Positions 16,156 through 24,001 of a stretch of DNA of 30,959 nt are shown in pieces. The notes below the pieces were generated by a model. It saw only the letters and a program-made list of their open reading frames with translations. It was not told the origin of the DNA and did not search any database. This DNA is from an uncultured bacterium (lineage in GTDB: Bacteria > Bacteroidota > Bacteroidia > Chitinophagales > CAIODY01). The position numbers and the translations under genes were made by a program. The stretch spans positions 1-30,959 of the forward strand of contig CAIQHW010000601.1 of assembly GCA_903871715.1 (NCBI GenBank), read 5' to 3'. Within the stretch, counting starts at the first letter, position 1. Every line of letters begins with the position of its first letter.

Positions 16156-16971
16156 ATGTTAGATATCAATAAGAAGTACAAATTAGGCGCTAAAGTGGAA
16201 GACGAGCATGTGGACTTTTACAACAAATATGGCTTTGTTCATTATACCAATTTTATTACGCAAGATCAGATTCAACGTATCATTCAGTCGTTGAACGAAG
16301 GTTATGAAAAACTAATTTCCGAAGGGAAAGATTCTATTAATGGTATTCCTATTAATTATGGTTTTGATGAAACGGGTAAAGCAATTGTGCATCGTTTGCC
16401 GTACTCAAATTTAGTGGCTGATGAAGTAGCAAAATTGTATACCGATGAACGTTTTAAATTATTGGCAAAGTTTATTCCCGATTACGAATCGCGATTAGGA
16501 TTGAAAGAAAAAGATGGTGTGGTTACTAATTATTACATCAATACAGAAAATAGTAATTTCCGCCAAATGGGTTGGCATACTGATATTTCAAGGGATGTGA
16601 TGGTTGGAAAAAAATTATACCCGATGATAAATGTGGGGATTTATTTAGATGATAGCAACGAAACAAATGGTGGTTTGCGCATTATTCCATGTTCGCAAGA
16701 TCAATCAATAATGAAGATGTTGTTTGGCAAAGTTCAATTTGTAAACACCAAAAAAGATCCAAAAGAAATTATGCTTTCAGCCAAAGCTGGTGATTTAGCT
16801 TTGCACGACGGAAGAATTTGGCATCGGGTAGGAAAGTCGCCACACATAGGAGCAAAGAGCCGACGCAGAGTGATGTATGTGCCATTAATTTGTGGACCCG
16901 TAAATGAAAGACAGCCTGATGGAAGAACACCATTTTATCACAAATTAGGCAAGTTAGCAAAGTTGAAATAA
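16156..16971 (+). CDS. Phytanoyl-CoA dioxygenase (PhyH) family Fe(II)/2-oxoglutarate oxygenase
   Basis: A 271-residue protein with the double-stranded beta-helix of the PhyH family, which uses iron and 2-oxoglutarate to hydroxylate small molecules. The iron ligands are visible: the HTD motif (His141, Asp143, in MGWHTDISRD) and a distal His, probably His223, in GDLALHDGRIWHRVG. The segment NGGLRIIPCSQDQS between them is the usual 2-oxoglutarate-side loop. Substrate is unknown; PhyH homologues in bacteria act on lipids, antibiotics, quorum-sensing or halogenated compounds. The gene has its own promoter candidate and a strong terminator behind it, so it is likely monocistronic. Confidence 0.87.
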   Translation: MLDINKKYKLGAKVEDEHVDFYNKYGFVHYTNFITQDQIQRIIQSLNEGYEKLISEGKDSINGIPINYGFDETGKAIVHRLPYSNLVADEVAKLYTDERFKLLAKFIPDYESRLGLKEKDGVVTNYYINTENSNFRQMGWHTDISRDVMVGKKLYPMINVGIYLDDSNETNGGLRIIPCSQDQSIMKMLFGKVQFVNTKKDPKEIMLSAKAGDLALHDGRIWHRVGKSPHIGAKSRRRVMYVPLICGPVNERQPDGRTPFYHKLGKLAKLK

Positions 16972-16990
16972 TCTATTTTAAACAAAAGAA

Positions 16991-17027
16991 AAACCTTACA
17001 GCAACAAAAAAACTGTAAGGTTTTTTT
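16991..17027 (+). terminator. Intrinsic terminator after the PhyH-type gene
   Basis: AAACCTTACAG (16991-17001) pairs with CTGTAAGGTTT (17013-17023) around an A-rich 11-base loop and runs into seven T. Confidence 0.9.
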
Positions 17028-17044
17028 ATGACAAAACTATTATC

Positions 17045-17833
17045 ATGCAAAAAGAATATGCGCTTGTAACTGGTGGCAGCAGCGGAATTGGCAAAGCCAT
17101 GTGTTTTGAATTGGCGAAGAAAAAATACAACCTAATTGTGGTTGGGCGCAATGAAAAAAACTTAAACGAGCTGCAACAAAAATTGCAAACCGAATTTGGT
17201 GTCGAGGTAATTATTTTGAAAAAAGATTTAGCAGATGCTGCTCAAACACAACAAGTGGTTGATTATGTTTTACAAAATAAAATTCCACTTTCAATTTTAA
17301 TCAACAACGCTGGATATGGCTTGTGGGGCACGTTTGAAGAATTGTCGATGGACGAACAAAACAAAATGTTGCAAGTAAATATTCATGCGGTGCTTTCATT
17401 AACGCATCAATTGTTGCCCATTTTAAAAGCACAAAAACAAGCTTACATCCTGAACGTGAGCAGCACTACGGCTTTTCAGCCGATGCCTTATTTGAATAGT
17501 TATGGCGCATCAAAAGCATTTATAGATAGTTTTACAAAAGCATTGCAAATTGAATTGAAAAAACATGCACCCAATGTGTCAGTTACCTGCCTGCTGCCAG
17601 GCGGCACAGATACTGGTTTTATAGACCGTGGCGGCTTTAATGACAAGATTAGAAAAATGGCAGACAAGGTAAATATGACACCCAAAGATGTTGCCAACAT
17701 CGCTCTGAAAGCCATGTTCAACAAAAAGTATGAAATCATTCCGGGTGCAATAAATTGGTGGAGTGCAAAAGCAGTAGGATTTATGCCAGCAAGTTTAATT
17801 AATAAAATCACCACAGAAATTTACGAAAAATAA
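17045..17833 (+). CDS. Short-chain dehydrogenase/reductase
   Basis: A 262-residue classical SDR with a Rossmann fold. Cofactor motif TGGSSGIGKA (about 9-18), with VVGRNEKNL after strand 2, where the Arg suggests NADP(H). The NNAG motif (NNAGYGLWG, about 88-96), catalytic Ser in NVSSTTAF, and YxxxK in SYGASKAF are all present, so it should be active. The C-terminal part (VNMTPKDVANIALKAMFNKKYEIIPG) resembles the DltE/YqjQ-like SDRs. Substrate unknown. It is convergent with metH, with a single base between the two stop codons and no terminator, so the transcripts must overlap. Confidence 0.9.
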   Translation: MQKEYALVTGGSSGIGKAMCFELAKKKYNLIVVGRNEKNLNELQQKLQTEFGVEVIILKKDLADAAQTQQVVDYVLQNKIPLSILINNAGYGLWGTFEELSMDEQNKMLQVNIHAVLSLTHQLLPILKAQKQAYILNVSSTTAFQPMPYLNSYGASKAFIDSFTKALQIELKKHAPNVSVTCLLPGGTDTGFIDRGGFNDKIRKMADKVNMTPKDVANIALKAMFNKKYEIIPGAINWWSAKAVGFMPASLINKITTEIYEK

Positions 17834-17834
17834 T

Positions 17835-20510
17835 TTACCCCAACGTAGGCCTCAACCATTTCTCAGCATCTTCATAACTCATTCCTTTTCGTTGAGCATA
17901 ATCAGCTAATTGCGATTTATCAATTTTTCCAACGCCGAAATATTTAGCATGCGGCGAAGCAAAATACCAACCGCTCACACTTGCAGCAGGATACATTGCC
18001 AACGATTCTGTTAAAGTAATTTCAGATTGCTTGGTTGCATCAATCAACTCAAACAATTTTATTTTTTCAGTATGGTCAGGGCAAGCAGGATAGCCTGGTG
18101 CAGGACGAATGCCATTGTATTCTTCAGCAATCAATTGTTCATTGGTTAAAGTTTCTACAGTTTCATAACCCCAATATTCTGTTCTAACTTTCTTATGCAA
18201 TAATTCTGCAAATGCTTCAGCAAGCCTGTCAGCCAAGGCTTTCAGCATGATAGAAGAATAATCATCATGATTATCTTCAAATTGTTTTACGTACTTTTCA
18301 ATGCCAATTCCTGCCGTAACTGCGAATGCTCCAATGTAATCCTGAGAATTGCTTTGCTTCGGCGCAATAAAATCTGCAAGACAAAGATTTGGTTGATTAG
18401 ATGCTTTAGTTGTCTGCTGTCTTAAAAATTGCAAATTGATATTTGATGATTGTAAATTGATTTCCACATCATCTGCATCATTTGAATTGGCTTCAAAAAT
18501 TCCAAACGAAGCTTTTGCAGTCAACCATTTTTCTGAAATAATTTGCTGCAACATTTTTTGAGCATCATTGTATAAATGTGTTGATTGTTCACCAACAATT
18601 TCATCTTTTAAAATGGCAGGAAATTTTCCGTGCATTTCCCAAGTGATGAAAAACGGCGTCCAATCAATATATTCAGCTATTTCAGCCAAGTCGTAATTCT
18701 CTAAATGTTTTACACCAATGAAATTTGGTTTAGCAATTTTTTCTTTTGCCCAATCAATTTTGAATTTGTTTTCTCTTGCTTTTTCAATTGGCAATAATTT
18801 TTTGTCAGATTTTTTATTGGCAAAATCTTCTGCCAATTTTTGATATTCTGCTTTTACTTCCGAGGTAAATTTTTCTTTTTCTTCACTCAACAAAGTGGTT
18901 GAAACATTCACACTTTTCGATGCGTCCAACACATGAATCACTGCATTATTGTAGGCTGGTGCTACTTTTACAGCAGTATGCATTCGGGATGTAGTGGCAC
19001 CGCCAATCATCAATGGAATGGTAAAACCTTGACGTTGCATTTCGCTTGCCACATGCACCATTTCATCCAACGATGGTGTAATCAATCCACTCAAACCAAT
19101 AATGTCAACATTTTTTTCTTTAGCTGTTTGCAATATTTTTTCGGCATGAACCATCACTCCTAAATCAATAATTTCATAACCATTACAACCCAATACCACA
19201 CCCACTATGTTTTTGCCGATGTCGTGTACATCGCCTTTCACCGTTGCCATCAATATTTTTTTTGCACCGCCTTGGTCAAAACTTGGATTATCTAATTTTT
19301 CTTGTTCGATAAAAGGTGTAAGATATGCCACCGATTTTTTCATTACTCTGGCACTCTTCACCACTTGAGGTAAAAACATTTTTCCACTACCAAATAAATC
19401 ACCCACCACACTCATTCCAGCCATCAACGGACCTTCAATCACATGCAAAGGACGACCATACTTTTGTCGAGCTTCTTCTGTATCTGCATCAATGTATTCG
19501 ATGATGCCATTCACTAACGAATGTGTCAAACGTTCTTCCACTGTGCCTTTACGCCATGTTTCATCTTTTACTAAAACTTTTCCTTTGCTCTTAATTGTAT
19601 CAGCATGCGCAACTAATCTTTCTGTAGCATCATCTCTTCGATTTAAAATTACATCTTCCACCAACTCCAATAATTTCGGTTCAATTTCATCATAAACCTG
19701 TATCATTCCTGCATTTACAATACCCATGTCCATACCTGCTTTGATAGCATGATACAAGAACACTGAATGAATTGCTTCACGAACAACATCATTTCCTCTG
19801 AACGAAAATGACACATTACTCACACCACCACTTACTTTCACCAATGGCATTTTTTGCTTGATGATTCTTGTGGCTTCAATAAAATTCACCGCATAATTAT
19901 TATGCTCTTCAATGCCTGTGGCTACTGCAAAAATGTTAGGGTCGAAGATGATGTCTTGCGGTGCAAAACCAACTTGCTCCGTCAAAATTTTATACGCTCT
20001 TTCGCAAATCGAAACTTTTCTTTCAATCGTATCAGCTTGCCCTTGTTCGTCGAAAGCCATTACCACAACGGCTGCGCCGTACATCAAACACAATTCGGCT
20101 TCGTGAATAAATTTTGCTTCGCCTTCTTTCATCGAAATCGAATTCACAATCGCTTTGCCTTGCACACATTTCAAACCAGCCTCAATCACACTCCATTTGC
20201 TGCTGTCAATCATTATTGGCACTTTGCTGATGTTAGGTTCGCTGGCAATCAAATTTAAAAATTTGGTCATCGCAGCTTCGCCATCCAACATACCTTCATC
20301 CATGTTCACATCAATAATTTGTGCACCATTCTCCACCTGCTGCAAAGCCACAGCCAAGGCTTCATCGTATTTATCTTCTTTGATTAATCGAGCAAACATT
20401 TTCGAACCAGTTACGTTGGTACGTTCTCCGATGTTGATGAAATTAGTATCTGGTCGAAGCGTTAATGGTTCAAGTCCTGAAAGTTTTAAGTATGGATGTA
20501 TTGTTGTCAA
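17835..20510 (-). CDS. metH: Methionine synthase, cobalamin-dependent: folate-, B12-binding and activation part
   Basis: The C-terminal three quarters of methionine synthase as a separate 891-residue protein. It accepts methyl from 5-methyltetrahydrofolate onto cobalamin and delivers it to homocysteine, the latter bound by the partner subunit at 21433-22458. Domains in order: pterin-binding barrel about 20-290 (NIGERTNVTGSKMF; IIDVNMDEGMLD), B12 cap helices about 300-405, B12-binding Rossmann domain about 415-540 with DVHDIGKN (427-434; His429 the lower axial ligand) and GLSGLITPSLDEM, and the AdoMet activation domain from about 590 with RPAPGYPACPDHTEK (802-816) and YPAASVSGWYF. All key residues are intact. 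The N-terminal homocysteine-binding module is missing because it is encoded apart. The gene follows the small membrane protein gene by 17 bases and so may share its transcript. Confidence 0.96.
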   Translation of the reverse strand: MTTIHPYLKLSGLEPLTLRPDTNFINIGERTNVTGSKMFARLIKEDKYDEALAVALQQVENGAQIIDVNMDEGMLDGEAAMTKFLNLIASEPNISKVPIMIDSSKWSVIEAGLKCVQGKAIVNSISMKEGEAKFIHEAELCLMYGAAVVVMAFDEQGQADTIERKVSICERAYKILTEQVGFAPQDIIFDPNIFAVATGIEEHNNYAVNFIEATRIIKQKMPLVKVSGGVSNVSFSFRGNDVVREAIHSVFLYHAIKAGMDMGIVNAGMIQVYDEIEPKLLELVEDVILNRRDDATERLVAHADTIKSKGKVLVKDETWRKGTVEERLTHSLVNGIIEYIDADTEEARQKYGRPLHVIEGPLMAGMSVVGDLFGSGKMFLPQVVKSARVMKKSVAYLTPFIEQEKLDNPSFDQGGAKKILMATVKGDVHDIGKNIVGVVLGCNGYEIIDLGVMVHAEKILQTAKEKNVDIIGLSGLITPSLDEMVHVASEMQRQGFTIPLMIGGATTSRMHTAVKVAPAYNNAVIHVLDASKSVNVSTTLLSEEKEKFTSEVKAEYQKLAEDFANKKSDKKLLPIEKARENKFKIDWAKEKIAKPNFIGVKHLENYDLAEIAEYIDWTPFFITWEMHGKFPAILKDEIVGEQSTHLYNDAQKMLQQIISEKWLTAKASFGIFEANSNDADDVEINLQSSNINLQFLRQQTTKASNQPNLCLADFIAPKQSNSQDYIGAFAVTAGIGIEKYVKQFEDNHDDYSSIMLKALADRLAEAFAELLHKKVRTEYWGYETVETLTNEQLIAEEYNGIRPAPGYPACPDHTEKIKLFELIDATKQSEITLTESLAMYPAASVSGWYFASPHAKYFGVGKIDKSQLADYAQRKGMSYEDAEKWLRPTLG

Positions 20511-20527
20511 GATGTATGAATTACGAG

Positions 20528-20791
20528 TTAAGAATTATGAGTTTGTTTTCTTTTGAAAAAGTGTTTTTTGAAAAGAAAAAAATTCAACAAGAAAATCAAA
20601 ATGATTAAAGCATAGCAAACTAAAAAAGTAAGAATCTTCGTTTGATGGGTTGGAGAAATTTCATTTTTATCCTCATCAAACGAAGCAAACCAAGGAGCAA
20701 AAAACAACATAATCGCAAACAATAGCGATATAGCGAAACAAGCCACCAATGATACTTTGAACAGTATGTTTTTGTTTTTTTTCAAAATCAT
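20528..20791 (-). CDS. Small membrane protein with two predicted TM segments
   Basis: An 87-residue protein I do not recognise. It is basic at both ends, with two hydrophobic segments, about 12-34 (VSLVACFAISLLFAIMLFFA) and about 54-74 (LTFLVCYALIILIFLLNFFL), joined by an acidic loop (SFDEDKNEISP); both termini are probably cytoplasmic. Its start overlaps the stop of the ORF6N gene by four bases, so it is translated from the same mRNA and is likely to be part of the same unit. It ends 17 bases before the start of metH. Function unknown; it may have no role in methionine metabolism. Confidence 0.65.
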   Translation of the reverse strand: MILKKNKNILFKVSLVACFAISLLFAIMLFFAPWFASFDEDKNEISPTHQTKILTFLVCYALIILIFLLNFFLFKKHFFKRKQTHNS

Positions 20792-21330
20792 TTTTTCTTT
20801 TTAAATCCTTCAATCACAGTTCTCGGTTTTGCTTCTTGTTGCAGTAGTTTATTTAGGTAATCGAAAATAGTTTTCATTTTCCTATCGTGCGATGTGAACT
20901 TAAATTCCAACTGTTCCAATTTCAAATACAAGTCTTTATGTTCTAAAATAAATCCCTTCATTTTGGTAAACAATCTGATGATTTGAATATTCACTTCGAT
21001 TGCTCTATCCGATTTCAAAACACTCGAAAGCATTGCTACGCCTTGTTCGGTGAAGGCGTAAGGCAAATATTGAGTGCCGCCTCTCTTTTCAAACTTTGAG
21101 GTCACAATTTGTGACCTCAAAGTTTCCCATTCTTCTCTAGATAGTTGAAACATAAAATCATCAGGAAACCTTTTAAGATTTCTTTTTACTGACTGTATTA
21201 AAACTTTCGTTTCAACTTCATACATTTCCGCTAAATCCCTATCCAACATAACTTTCTGACCACGAATAATAAATATTCGTTCCAATATTTGTGTGTCGGA
21301 AATAATTATTTCGGTAGATTTATTTTTCAT
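20788..21330 (-). CDS. ORF6N-domain protein (phage/KilA-N-related DNA-binding family)
   Basis: A 180-residue protein with a complete ORF6N domain: ILERIFIIRGQKVMLDRDLAEMYEVETKVLIQSVKRN-type opening (about 15-50, including LDRDLAEMY), FPDDFMFQLSREEW, TLRSQIVTSKFEKRGG, YLPYAFTEQGVAMLSSVL, then IQIIRLFTKMKGFI (to about 130) and a basic coiled C-terminus (about 135-180). ORF6N genes are common in phages and mobile islands and frequent in Bacteroidota; the domain is thought to bind DNA, but its role in chromosomal copies is not established. The codons for TLRSQIVTSKFE form a perfect palindrome (21091-21125), described separately. The gene overlaps the small membrane protein gene (ATGA), and sits between the two metH genes, a sign of insertion into that locus. 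Confidence 0.9.
   Translation of the reverse strand: MKNKSTEIIISDTQILERIFIIRGQKVMLDRDLAEMYEVETKVLIQSVKRNLKRFPDDFMFQLSREEWETLRSQIVTSKFEKRGGTQYLPYAFTEQGVAMLSSVLKSDRAIEVNIQIIRLFTKMKGFILEHKDLYLKLEQLEFKFTSHDRKMKTIFDYLNKLLQQEAKPRTVIEGFKKKK
21091..21125. repeat. Perfect palindrome with 17-bp arms inside the ORF6N gene
   Basis: 35 bases with arms AAACTTTGAGGTCACAA and TTGTGACCTCAAAGTTT around a single central T; no mismatch. It encodes the TLRSQIVTSKF part of the ORF6N domain. In mRNA it could make a very strong hairpin. The right arm matches 17 of 20 bases of 21366-21385 upstream of the gene. Confidence 0.9.
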
Positions 21331-21342
21331 TCTAAATCGTTT

Positions 21343-21411
21343 TTATTCTCCAAAATTGGAAGTTGCAAATTGTGACTTCAAATTTCTCTAAGATTCCAAT
21401 TTGGAATCTTA
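21343..21411. repeat. Two degenerate copies of the ORF6N palindrome upstream of the gene
   Basis: Unit 2 (about 21359-21385) contains CAAATTGTGACTTCAAATTT, 17/20 identical to the right arm of the in-gene palindrome; on the minus strand this region reads as the codons NLKSQFATSNFGE and then a stop, the same peptide motif as TLRSQIVTSKFE, outside any usable ORF. Unit 3 (21389-21411) is a palindrome with perfect 11-bp arms (TAAGATTCCAA/TTGGAATCTTA) around one T, and is 16/24 identical to the core of the in-gene unit. Centres of units 2 and 3 are 31 bases apart. They are non-coding copies, perhaps an operator or a remnant of repeat expansion. Confidence 0.65.
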
Positions 21412-21434
21412 AAATTCTTTGTGTCTTTGTGGCT
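21411..21434 (+). repeat. Double-CTTTG motif overlapping the end of the metH N-terminal gene (copy B)
   Basis: AAAATTCTTTGTGTCTTTGT followed by GGCT. Apart from two 2-base insertions it matches the segment upstream of pfkA (25001-25030, minus strand), and more loosely the one upstream of yidC. It ends over the stop codon (TAG) of the gene at 21433. Confidence 0.5.
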
Positions 21435-22458
21435 ATACTGTTTCAAGTGTTGGCAATTCTCTCGGTTTAAACTTCTTCATATGCTCCGCCATGTGTTTAA
21501 TATGGTCAGGTGAAGTGCCGCAGCAGCCGCCAACAATATTTACCCAACCATTCACAACCCATTCATCAATCACAGCACACATCATTTCAGGCGTTTCATC
21601 ATAGCCACCAAATGCATTTGGCAAACCTGCATTCGGATAACAACTCACATAACACGATGCAATTTGATTCAATTCTTCAATGTGCTGACGCATATCAGCC
21701 GCTCCCAAAGCACAATTCAAACCAACAGAAAATGGTTTGGCATGAGCAATGGAAGTATAAAAAGCTTCTAAAGTTTGTCCACTTAAAGTTCTGCCACTGG
21801 CATCGGTGATAGTACCGCTAATCATTATCGGCAATTCAATTTGCTTGTCTTTAAAATATTTTTTCGTGGCAAAAATTGCAGCTTTTGCATTTAATGTATC
21901 GAAAATCGTTTCGATTAAAATGATGTCAACGCCGCCATCCACAAGGGCTTCCACTTGTTCATAATAGGCTTGCATCACTTCATCAAAAGTTACAGCACGA
22001 TAACCAGGATTGTTTACATCAGGAGATAGCGACAGCGTTCTGTTGGTTGGACCAATTGCTCCTGCAACAAAACGAGGTTTGTCAGGATTTTTTGTTGTGC
22101 ACTCCAATGCCGCAGCTTTGGCCAATTTCGCTGATTCAAAATTGATGTCGTAAACTTCATTTTGTAAATGATAATCAGCTTGCGCAATAGTAGTTCCACT
22201 GAATGTATTGGTTTCAATAATATCAGCACCAGCTTCCAAATATTCTTTATGAATAGCCGAAATAATATCAGGTCTTGTGATGGACAACAAATCATTATTG
22301 CCTTTCAAATCGTGCTTGGAATCTTTGAAAAATTCACCGCGATAATCGGCTTCAGTGAGTTTGTAACGCTGAATCATAGTGCCCATAGCACCATCGATTA
22401 TTAAAATGTTTTTTGAAATTGCGGCATGTAAAGCCGCTGTGGTAGCAGGTTGTGTCAT
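21433..22458 (-). CDS. metH: Methionine synthase, homocysteine-binding subunit (N-terminal half of split MetH)
   Basis: A 341-residue homocysteine S-methyltransferase domain, equal to the first module of MetH. Seen: DGAMGTMIQ (22-30), ETNTFSGTTIAQADY (82-96), NRTLSLSPDVNNPGYR, and the three zinc-binding cysteines: Cys249 in GLNCALGAADM and Cys312/Cys313 in GGCCGTSPDHI. It activates homocysteine thiol on zinc and takes the methyl group from cobalamin on the other subunit (17835-20510). Alone, a similar protein could use S-methylmethionine or betaine, but pairing with a MetH lacking exactly this module makes the split enzyme clearly the better reading. The two parts are separated by the ORF6N and small membrane protein genes. 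A -7-like element lies about 80 bases upstream, with a hairpin leader. Confidence 0.94.
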   Translation of the reverse strand: MTQPATTAALHAAISKNILIIDGAMGTMIQRYKLTEADYRGEFFKDSKHDLKGNNDLLSITRPDIISAIHKEYLEAGADIIETNTFSGTTIAQADYHLQNEVYDINFESAKLAKAAALECTTKNPDKPRFVAGAIGPTNRTLSLSPDVNNPGYRAVTFDEVMQAYYEQVEALVDGGVDIILIETIFDTLNAKAAIFATKKYFKDKQIELPIMISGTITDASGRTLSGQTLEAFYTSIAHAKPFSVGLNCALGAADMRQHIEELNQIASCYVSCYPNAGLPNAFGGYDETPEMMCAVIDEWVVNGWVNIVGGCCGTSPDHIKHMAEHMKKFKPRELPTLETV

Positions 22459-22491
22459 GTTTATTAGTTTTTATGTTAGTGAAAAAAATGT

Positions 22492-22529
22492 GCTTTCAAC
22501 CTAAACAATAAACAAATCCAATTGAAAGC
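22492..22529 (-). promoter_or_regulatory. Hairpin followed by a T-run in the 5' leader of the split metH operon
   Basis: On the minus strand GCTTTCAA and TTGAAAGC form an 8-bp perfect stem with a 22-base loop, then CACATTTTTTTC. It lies between the -7 element and the start codon, so it looks like an attenuator or an RNA element. It does not match SAM-I or SAM-II riboswitch consensus features that I know (no GCTAAAAAG-like segment). Confidence 0.5.
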
Positions 22530-22534
22530 GGTTG

Positions 22535-22542
22535 CAAATGTA
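22535..22542 (-). promoter_or_regulatory. Putative -7 element (TACATTTG) for the split metH operon
   Basis: Minus-strand TACATTTG, matching TAnnTTTG and identical to the metK and tRNA elements. About 77 bases before the ATG. No -33 box; an A/T run lies there instead. Confidence 0.45.
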
Positions 22543-22566
22543 TGTATAAAAATGAAAAAAAAAAAA

Positions 22567-23991
22567 TTATTCCACCTTCGTAATCTTCACCATATTAGTT
22601 GGCAATTCCTTTGAAGTGGGCATGGAGCCTGTGTTTACAACCACATTATCCTTTTGAAGAAAATTTTTCTCTTTCAAAATTTTGTGAGTGCCTGCAACCA
22701 TTTCGTCAATCGTATTCATATCCTGATAATAAAAAGCAGCCCGAACACCCCAACTGAGGCTGATTTGATTCACTAATGATTTTCTATCCGTAAAAACATA
22801 CAGTGGACAATGTGGGCGAAAACTGCTCACCATAAATGCGGTGTAACCACTTCTTGTTGTTGCAATCAAAGCGTCAGCTTCAATATCGGCAGCTATTTCA
22901 GCGGCATTATAACACAAGGCATCACTCAAAAAACTTGGCGAATGTTTTTGCGGAATAAGGTTGCGATTGTAAACACCTTCTTCTTTTTCCACTTCCACAA
23001 TAATGCGTTTCATAGTTTCTACTACTAACACAGGATGCTGACCTGATGCGGTTTCGCCGCTCAACATCACTGCATCAGCACCTTCTAATACAGCACTGGC
23101 AACATCCGTAATATCGGCTCGTGAAGGCTTCGTATTTTCCATCATGCTCTCCATCATTTGCGTAGCCATAATCACAGGTTTGGCTCTGTGCAAGCATTTT
23201 CGGATGATGGTTTTTTGAATCAACGGAATTTGTTCAATCGGCAACTCAACGCCCAAGTCGCCACGAGCAACCATCACACCATCTGCCTCTAAAATAATTT
23301 CACGTAAATATTCCAACGCTTCGGGCTTTTCAATTTTCGCAATCACTTTGATAAAACTTTTTTTGCCCTGAATAATTGTTTTGATGTCAACAATATCTTG
23401 CGGCTTGCGAACGAATGAAAGCGCCACCCAATCTAGCTCTTGAGCGATGATGAAATCTAAATCAGCTAAATCTTTTTCGGTTAAACAAGGCAACGAAATT
23501 TTTGTGTTGGGTAAATTGATTCCTTTCTTGCTACGTAAAACACCGCCCTGTGGGCATTCCAGCCGCACTTGTTTATTCGCATGGTCAATTCCGATAACTC
23601 TTAATTCTATTTTTCCATCATCCACCAAAATAGTTTGACCCACTTCTACATCATCATGCAAGTTGGGATACGACACATAAATGCGTTGTGCATTGCCAAC
23701 ACATTTTTCGTTGGTAAATAAAATTTGCTGACCTGGAATTAAATGTAACTCGTTGTTTTCGATTTCACCAATTCGCAATTTTGGTCCTTGCAAATCGCCC
23801 AAAATAGCAGTGTTGTAGCCATATTCAGCATTCAATCTGCGAATGTGTTTGATGACTTCACCATGGCTTTCGTGAGTGCCATGCGAAAAATTTAATCGAA
23901 AAACATTTACGCCAGCTTTCATTAATTCATACAACATTTCGTACGAACTACAAGCTGGTCCTACTGTTGCAACTATTTTTGTTTTGTTCAT
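22567..23991 (-). CDS. pyk: Pyruvate kinase
   Basis: Turns phosphoenolpyruvate and ADP into pyruvate and ATP, the last step of glycolysis. The 474-residue product has the full barrel: TKIVATVGPAC (about 3-13), VNVFRLNFSHGTHESH (about 29-44), the catalytic FIKVIAKIEKPEAL (Lys and Glu), VMVARGDLGVELP, and KPVIMATQMMESMMENTKPSRADITDVA, followed by the effector-binding C-terminal domain (VVVNTGSMPTSKELPTNMVKI). Length is normal for a bacterial type without the extra C-terminal PEP-utiliser domain. It follows pfkA by 10 bases, so the two are transcribed together, giving joint control of the two irreversible steps of glycolysis. Confidence 0.97.
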   Translation of the reverse strand: MNKTKIVATVGPACSSYEMLYELMKAGVNVFRLNFSHGTHESHGEVIKHIRRLNAEYGYNTAILGDLQGPKLRIGEIENNELHLIPGQQILFTNEKCVGNAQRIYVSYPNLHDDVEVGQTILVDDGKIELRVIGIDHANKQVRLECPQGGVLRSKKGINLPNTKISLPCLTEKDLADLDFIIAQELDWVALSFVRKPQDIVDIKTIIQGKKSFIKVIAKIEKPEALEYLREIILEADGVMVARGDLGVELPIEQIPLIQKTIIRKCLHRAKPVIMATQMMESMMENTKPSRADITDVASAVLEGADAVMLSGETASGQHPVLVVETMKRIIVEVEKEEGVYNRNLIPQKHSPSFLSDALCYNAAEIAADIEADALIATTRSGYTAFMVSSFRPHCPLYVFTDRKSLVNQISLSWGVRAAFYYQDMNTIDEMVAGTHKILKEKNFLQKDNVVVNTGSMPTSKELPTNMVKITKVE

Positions 23992-24001
23992 TTTTATTTT
24001 T

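Noticed and set aside
21331..21432. The upstream NLKSQFATSNFGE reading as an extension of the ORF6N gene
   Set aside because: It ends in a stop before the ATG at 21330, and a stop also precedes it, so it cannot be part of the protein; it is listed as a non-coding repeat.
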